A stretch of 64,000 bases of DNA from Thermogladius calderae 1633 (lineage in GTDB: Archaea > Thermoproteota > Thermoprotei_A > Sulfolobales > Desulfurococcaceae), in contig NC_017954.1 of the NCBI RefSeq assembly GCF_000264495.1, forward strand, positions 1 through 64,000, in the 5' to 3' direction. Shown one piece after another: positions 59,970 to 64,000 of the stretch. Both the position numbers and the translations under genes were made by a program. The notes beneath the pieces were generated by a model, which saw nothing but the letters and a program-made list of their open reading frames with translations, made no database searches and was not told where the DNA came from. Each line of letters begins with the position of its first letter. Position 1 is the stretch's first letter.

Positions 59970-60749
59970 TCAGAGAACGGGGTTGGGCTCCTCTGTGTAG
60001 TAGTCCTCGCCGCCCGCCAGTACCCTCTGTAGGGCCGCGTATAGCTCGTCGAGACCCTCTCCCGACACGTTCGAGACTTTCACTACATCAAAGAGCATGA
60101 GCTTCTCGAGCAGTAGCTCTATCTCGTCTTTACTCCATATGAGGTAACCCGGCGAGTTTAGTGCCTCGGCCAGACTGTAGGGGTCTTCAAAGTACTCGTC
60201 TATTTTACCCAGCTCGTCGCCGGGTATCAAGTCCGTCTTCGTCACCACGTTGATCTGCGGGTATGCCAACCTAGCGTGAACAGAGGCCGACAAGAGGAGC
60301 GACGACAACAGGTTGTTTGGGTTCACGACCTGGAGACCGTCTATCAGGAAGAGGGAGGCTCTCCTGTTCTCACCTATTATCGAGTTGAGTATAATCGGCC
60401 CCGTCTCCCTGAACGCGAACACCTCCATCTGACCCGGGGTGTCTATGATGAAGTAGTTCGGGCGGAGCCCCTCGATCTCCTCTCTGAGGTCGTTTATTTT
60501 CAGAGCCAACATATCCATCGAGGCTATGAGAGCCCCGTTAGGCCCAAGCCCGTACTTCTCCATGACCTCTCGCGCGTCGACGTAGTCTCTCACGTCTACG
60601 TCCGGGTCATAAGGTAGTTTTTCTACGGCTGGATCGAGGTTCACAATCGCCGCGTCTAGGCTGTGGTCTTCCAGGTACTCGCGTAAACTCCCAGACAAGG
60701 TCGTCTTGCCACTGCCTGCTGTACCCAGCACCACGATGTAGTATGGCAT
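59970..60749 (-). CDS. GPN-loop GTPase (complete)
   Basis: The 259-residue protein has the P-loop GTAGSGKTT (9-17), the NLDPA block (38-42), the GPN signature at 69-71 (YGLGPNGALI), DTPGQ, TKTD and a C-terminal helix. GPN GTPases function as dimers; eukaryotic forms assemble RNA polymerase. It is the intact relative of the truncated copy at 20-226. The radical SAM gene amrS is just upstream on the same strand (14-base gap). Confidence 0.93.
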   Translation of the reverse strand: MPYYIVVLGTAGSGKTTLSGSLREYLEDHSLDAAIVNLDPAVEKLPYDPDVDVRDYVDAREVMEKYGLGPNGALIASMDMLALKINDLREEIEGLRPNYFIIDTPGQMEVFAFRETGPIILNSIIGENRRASLFLIDGLQVVNPNNLLSSLLLSASVHARLAYPQINVVTKTDLIPGDELGKIDEYFEDPYSLAEALNSPGYLIWSKDEIELLLEKLMLFDVVKVSNVSGEGLDELYAALQRVLAGGEDYYTEEPNPVL

Positions 60750-60763
60750 GAGCTACACCTGCA

Positions 60764-61840
60764 TTATATGTAGAATAGCCTTCTACCAGTACTACCCCAG
60801 TACCTCCCTTTGAAGTTCAGCTTGTACCCGCACTTCGGGCAGGTCAAGTCTTCTCTCAAGCCCCACTTGGTGATGAAGAACCCCTCTCTTTCGACAACCA
60901 GGGTGCCACACCTAGGACAGTAAGTGTTCTCTAGGGGGTGCCCCCACACGTTGCCTATATACACGTGCTTCAAGCCATGCTCTCTGGCCAGTTTCGCTAG
61001 TCTCTCCAGCGTCTGAACAGGCGTAGGGGGCACGTCGGACATGAGGTAGTCCGGGTGGAACCTCAAGAGGTGGAACGGCGTCTCGTCTCCAAGGTTCTCC
61101 ACTATCCACTTGCTCAACCTCGCAACGTCCTCTTCTCGATCCCCGTAGACCGGCACCACCAGGTTTGTGATCTCGATCCACCAGCCTTGCCTCTTCATCT
61201 CGAGGATTGTGGAGTATATGGGGGTGGGGTCCCACACCCCCATGAACTTCCTGTAGAACTCAACGTTACCCCCAGCCTTGAAGTCCACAGTAGCGGCGTC
61301 CATGTAAGGTCCGATCTCCCTAACAGCCTCTTCAGTCATATACCCGTTTGTTACCATCGTGTTGAACAGCCCGTGCTTCTTCGCCAGTTTAGCAGTATCG
61401 TACATGAACTCGTAGAACACCGTTGGCTCGTTGTACGTGTAGCTTATACCCTGACAACCCAGTTGTAGAGCCCTCTCCACAACATCCTCGGGTTCAAACG
61501 GCTCTCCGTAGAGCCTATCTCTCCTAGACTGGCTCAAAACCCAGTTCTGACAAAACCTGCAATAGAAGTTGCAACCGACGGTCGATATCGAGAAAACACA
61601 GGCACCAGGGTTGAAATGCATAAGGGGCTTTTTCTCTATCGGGTCGGGGTTCGCGGCTGTCAGTAGACCGTAGACTAGCGTGTACAGAACACCGTCCTTG
61701 TTATATCTAACACCGCAAGCCCCGTACGCTCCCGGTACTATCACGCACCTCTTGTGGCAAAGATTGCACTTGACACGCCCTCCCTCGAGTCGCTGGTAAA
61801 ACATCGCCTCTCTTACACCAGGTCTCTCGAGCAAATACAC
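60764..61840 (-). CDS. amrS: AmrS-type radical SAM protein
   Basis: The 358-residue protein has cysteine pairs at both ends (C25/C28/C32 near the N-terminus; CPRC and CPKC near the C-terminus), the radical SAM motif CNFYCRFC (90-97, CxxxCxxC) and YNEPTVFYEF. It belongs to the AmmeMemoRadiSam group. An AMMECR1 gene is about 50 kb away (10149-10823) in the window; Memo was not seen. GTG 61840 is preceded by GGAGGG, and a TATA-like GTTTATGAG (61873-61881) is upstream. Confidence 0.9.
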   Translation of the reverse strand: MYLLERPGVREAMFYQRLEGGRVKCNLCHKRCVIVPGAYGACGVRYNKDGVLYTLVYGLLTAANPDPIEKKPLMHFNPGACVFSISTVGCNFYCRFCQNWVLSQSRRDRLYGEPFEPEDVVERALQLGCQGISYTYNEPTVFYEFMYDTAKLAKKHGLFNTMVTNGYMTEEAVREIGPYMDAATVDFKAGGNVEFYRKFMGVWDPTPIYSTILEMKRQGWWIEITNLVVPVYGDREEDVARLSKWIVENLGDETPFHLLRFHPDYLMSDVPPTPVQTLERLAKLAREHGLKHVYIGNVWGHPLENTYCPRCGTLVVEREGFFITKWGLREDLTCPKCGYKLNFKGRYWGSTGRRLFYI

Positions 61841-61894
61841 TCAAACACCCTCCAATGTGTATTGATTAGAGAGTCTCATAAACGTGTGGTTACG

Positions 61895-61904
61895 GTTTAT
61901 TATT
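61895..61904 (+). promoter_or_regulatory. TATA box of prs
   Basis: GTTTATTATT lies about 40 bases before TTG 61938. Predicted transcription start is near 61924, which leaves a leader beginning at the GGTGAG ribosome-binding site (61925-61930). This rules out the upstream GTG codons (61884, 61908) as starts. Confidence 0.5.
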
Positions 61905-61937
61905 CCCGTGCGTTATTCCTCTCTTGGTGAGACCTCT

Positions 61938-62837
61938 TTGCTGATCGTGCCTGGCTCCAACTTTACTAGACAATCGATGGAACTGGCTAAGCTCCTCGCG
62001 GCAGAAGTGGTCGAAGTCGAGAAGAAGGTCTTCCCCGACGGAGAGGTCTACGTGAGGCTCAAGGGCTTGCCGTCCGACCTCGGCTCCACCTGTGTCACAG
62101 TGGCGAACACCATGTACCCGAACCAGGACACCGCTCTCGTCGAGACGCTCTTGCTACTAAACGCGGTCCACAAGGCGGGTGGGAGAAACGTTGTTCTCGT
62201 CGCACCATACCTCCCGTACATGAGGCAAGATAAGGTGTTTCTCCAAGGAGAGCCCGTATCGGCGGAGGTGGTCCTAGAGGTGCTAACAAGGACAATAAAA
62301 CGGGGTCTGGTAGTCGATGTACACAACCCGGGCATTCTCGGGAGTAGACCCTGGATCAATATACTAGTATCCGACATATTGGTAGCCCAGGCTTTGAAGT
62401 ACGTCGCCGACCCCATTGTCATGGCCCCAGACAGGGGGGCCTTGGAGAGAGCCAGTTTTGCCGCCAGCAAGTTGAACCTAGAGTTCGACTACTTGATAAA
62501 AGAGAGAGACAGAGTGACTGGTGAAGTTACTGTGAAACCGAAGAGCGTGAGCGTGGCGGGGAGAGACGTGGTGATCGTAGACGACATAATAAGTACCGGC
62601 GGGACGTTGGCGGAGGCTGCTAAGTTCCTGCGTTCGCAGGGAGCACGCAGGATCGTCGTGGCGGCCACGCACGGTCTACTAGTTGGTGGAGCCATGAAGA
62701 AAATCTATGAGGCCGGGTTCTCTAAAATAATACTCGCAGACACTCTGGGGGTCACTCACAACAGCCCGAGTATCAACTACGTAAGCGTTGCGGAGAGGAT
62801 TAGCGGTTTCCTGAAAGAGGTCTGTTTAGAGCAATGA
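61938..62837 (+). CDS. prs: Ribose-phosphate pyrophosphokinase
   Basis: The product (299 residues) has the PRPP synthetase pattern: LLIVPGSNFTRQSMELAKLL, KVFPDGEVYVRL, NTMYPNQDTALVE, PYLPYMRQDKVF and the PRPP loop VVIVDDIISTGGTLAEAA. It makes PRPP for nucleotide, histidine and tryptophan pathways. I chose the TTG at 61938 because GGTGAG is correctly placed 7 bases upstream and the family begins at this point. The next gene overlaps by 4 bases. Confidence 0.94.
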   Translation: MLIVPGSNFTRQSMELAKLLAAEVVEVEKKVFPDGEVYVRLKGLPSDLGSTCVTVANTMYPNQDTALVETLLLLNAVHKAGGRNVVLVAPYLPYMRQDKVFLQGEPVSAEVVLEVLTRTIKRGLVVDVHNPGILGSRPWINILVSDILVAQALKYVADPIVMAPDRGALERASFAASKLNLEFDYLIKERDRVTGEVTVKPKSVSVAGRDVVIVDDIISTGGTLAEAAKFLRSQGARRIVVAATHGLLVGGAMKKIYEAGFSKIILADTLGVTHNSPSINYVSVAERISGFLKEVCLEQ

Positions 62838-63832
62838 GTACTCTCTACTACATCTTGTCGGGCGAGAATGAGGACATCTCGGAAAGCGAGCTTAAGACAC
62901 TCCTGGAGCTCTACGACAGGGGGCACAGCGTCTTCTGCTGGCCGATGATATGCGTGGTGAGGCACTCTAACGAGAGTGCTTGGAAGAGGGTTGCCGAGAG
63001 AGCTAGTAATGTGCGAGAGGTTGGTCAGGTGTATGACCTCGGATCTCTAGCGGGCTGGGAGGACGTAAACGTACTAGCTGGTAAGCTCAGGGACCTGGCA
63101 AAGGGCTCCGAGTGGATCCACGTAACACAGCTCCACAGTTACTGGGGGGGCGAGGAGCTGAAGAGGCTAGCGGGGGTGTTAGAGGAGAAAACCGGGCTAA
63201 CGACCAGGTACCGTCGAGGGCCTTCACTCAGGCTGATTTTCTCGGGCGGGATTGTAGTAGTGGGTAGGACGCTGTTCAGAGCTAAACGTAGACCGGTCTA
63301 CACGAAGGTCTTCGACAGGAGTTTCGCGATTACTCCGTCGCTCGCGAGAACTCTGGTAAACCTATCAGCGGTTAAAGAAGGTGGAGTCCTACTAGACCCC
63401 TTCGTTGGAACAGGGACGATAATCCTGGAGGCGCGCTCGATCGGGGTGATCGGAATAGGGGTGGACATAGACTGGAGTATTATAAACGGGCTCGCGAGGA
63501 ACCTGAGGCACAACAAGAACCCTTCTATACCTGTTTTGTCAGACGGGAGTCGCGCCTCCTTCGCGAACATCGACGCTGTCGTCACAGACCCTCCCTACGG
63601 TAGAGGTGCTAGCACCAGGGGGGTCGAGCTACGGGAGCTCCTCGAGAACTTCTTATCCAGGGCTCTCGAGAGTGTGGTTAAGTGGGGGCGGGTCGTGTTC
63701 ATGGTCCCAGCGGAGGTCGAGCTCGAAGTAGACGACGTTATCACACGTGTAGGTGGTTTAATAAAGAGTAAACACTATATGTACGTTCACAGTAGTCTAG
63801 CCCGAGTAATATACGTGGTCGTACCGGTTTGA
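62834..63832 (+). CDS. tRNA m2G10 methyltransferase (TrmG10 type)
   Basis: The 332-residue protein has an N-terminal THUMP-like region (about 1-140), a C-terminal Rossmann methyltransferase with LLDPFVGTGTIILEA (motif I) and VVTDPPYGRGAST (DPPY active site). It methylates the N2 of G10 in tRNA. It overlaps the prs stop by 4 bases, and its own stop overlaps the TTG start of RNase Z. Confidence 0.9.
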   Translation: MSTLYYILSGENEDISESELKTLLELYDRGHSVFCWPMICVVRHSNESAWKRVAERASNVREVGQVYDLGSLAGWEDVNVLAGKLRDLAKGSEWIHVTQLHSYWGGEELKRLAGVLEEKTGLTTRYRRGPSLRLIFSGGIVVVGRTLFRAKRRPVYTKVFDRSFAITPSLARTLVNLSAVKEGGVLLDPFVGTGTIILEARSIGVIGIGVDIDWSIINGLARNLRHNKNPSIPVLSDGSRASFANIDAVVTDPPYGRGASTRGVELRELLENFLSRALESVVKWGRVVFMVPAEVELEVDDVITRVGGLIKSKHYMYVHSSLARVIYVVVPV

Positions 63833-64000
63833 ACAGTAGGATCGTTTTCCTAGGGACGGGGGCGGCCATACCTATCAATAGGGGTTTACCCTGCGTAGCC
63901 CTCAAAGTAGACTCATCCATCTACTTGCTAGACGCAGGTGAGGGGTGCCAACACAGGCTGTTCAAAGCAGGGCTCAGCCCGCTCAAGGTCAAGACTGTCT
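63829..64000 (+). CDS. rnz: Ribonuclease Z, N-terminal part (cut by window end)
   Basis: The frame from TTG 63829 reads RIVFLGTGAAIP, then LLDAGEGCQHRLFKAGLSPLKV, the classic opening of RNase Z (tRNase Z, metallo-beta-lactamase fold) that trims the 3' end of precursor tRNA. The HxHxDH metal motif would be past the window end. It overlaps the previous stop (TTGA) and so is coupled to the tRNA methyltransferase gene. Confidence 0.9.
   Translation, partial: MNSRIVFLGTGAAIPINRGLPCVALKVDSSIYLLDAGEGCQHRLFKAGLSPLKVKTV

Noticed and set aside
1-64000. CRISPR arrays, insertion sequences, prophage or plasmid genes
   Set aside because: No regularly spaced repeats, transposase, integrase or phage structural genes were seen; gene content is chromosomal housekeeping throughout.

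Overview
The window is a gene-dense stretch of a hyperthermophilic archaeal chromosome, most likely a crenarchaeon of the Desulfurococcales type. The evidence is the complete CdvA-CdvB-CdvC (ESCRT-like) division cluster, archaeal-only information-processing proteins (TFB, a TFE-beta/Rpc34-like protein, Rpo6, eS8, eS30, SRP19, Gar1, Nop5, fibrillarin, GatD/GatE), a thermosome, ADP-forming acetyl-CoA synthetase, NucS and many GTG/TTG starts with GGTG-type Shine-Dalgarno motifs. Genus cannot be fixed from the sequence alone. There are no tRNA or rRNA genes, CRISPR arrays or insertion sequences. Almost everything is chromosomal housekeeping, with small pockets of unassigned genes.

Layout. 1-4.4 kb: a truncated GPN-loop GTPase remnant, DNA ligase, a C/D-box RNA candidate, family-4 uracil-DNA glycosylase, a GtrA-type membrane protein and two small unknown genes. 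4.4-8.6 kb: a minus-strand cluster of unknown proteins around an SPFH/band-7 protein with a SHOCT tail, plus zinc-ribbon, helical-repeat and membrane proteins. This looks like a membrane-stress or membrane-scaffold module and is the least understood block. 8.7-14 kb: NAD synthetase, AMMECR1, Mut7-C, CBS protein, Lsm, methyltransferase, NucS. 14-21 kb: UPF0282 metallo-hydrolase, SPOUT protein, RqcH, S-adenosylmethionine synthetase and the DUF460 RNase H-fold protein. 21-30 kb: Rio2, MfnA-type decarboxylase, TIP49/RuvBL ATPase, Trm112-like protein, phosphohexomutase, RNase HII, DRG-type GTPase.

30-42 kb: the cdvA-cdvB-cdvC cell-division genes on the minus strand, with a small two-helix membrane protein divergent from cdvA, then enolase, signal peptidase, type IA topoisomerase, site-2 protease, Rpo6 and thermosome. 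The thermosome promoter carries a perfect inverted repeat between its TATA box and predicted transcription start. 42-48 kb: two unknown ORFs joined in frame across a single TAG codon, a PPP phosphatase, a non-coding stretch with two tandem C/D-box RNA candidates, and gatE-gatD. 48-53 kb: the short eS30 gene, divergent from a nop5-fibrillarin-regulator-NTPase-trm1 operon. 53-56 kb: TFE-beta-like, TFB, Gar1, SRP19 and eS8. 56-64 kb: cis-prenyltransferase, coiled-coil protein, AcdA/AcdB, complete GPN GTPase, AmrS-type radical SAM protein, PRPP synthetase, tRNA m2G10 methyltransferase and the start of RNase Z.

The strongest theme is RNA modification and translation. The protein parts of both guide-RNP classes (Nop5, fibrillarin, Gar1) lie in the same window as at least three C/D-box guide candidates and several tRNA or translation-quality factors (Trm1, TrmG10, Trm112, RqcH, Rio2, GatDE). 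I found no clear mobile or defence system. The items most worth following up are the SPFH cluster, the in-frame TAG junction, the thermosome operator candidate, the new small RNAs and the small membrane gene beside cdvA.
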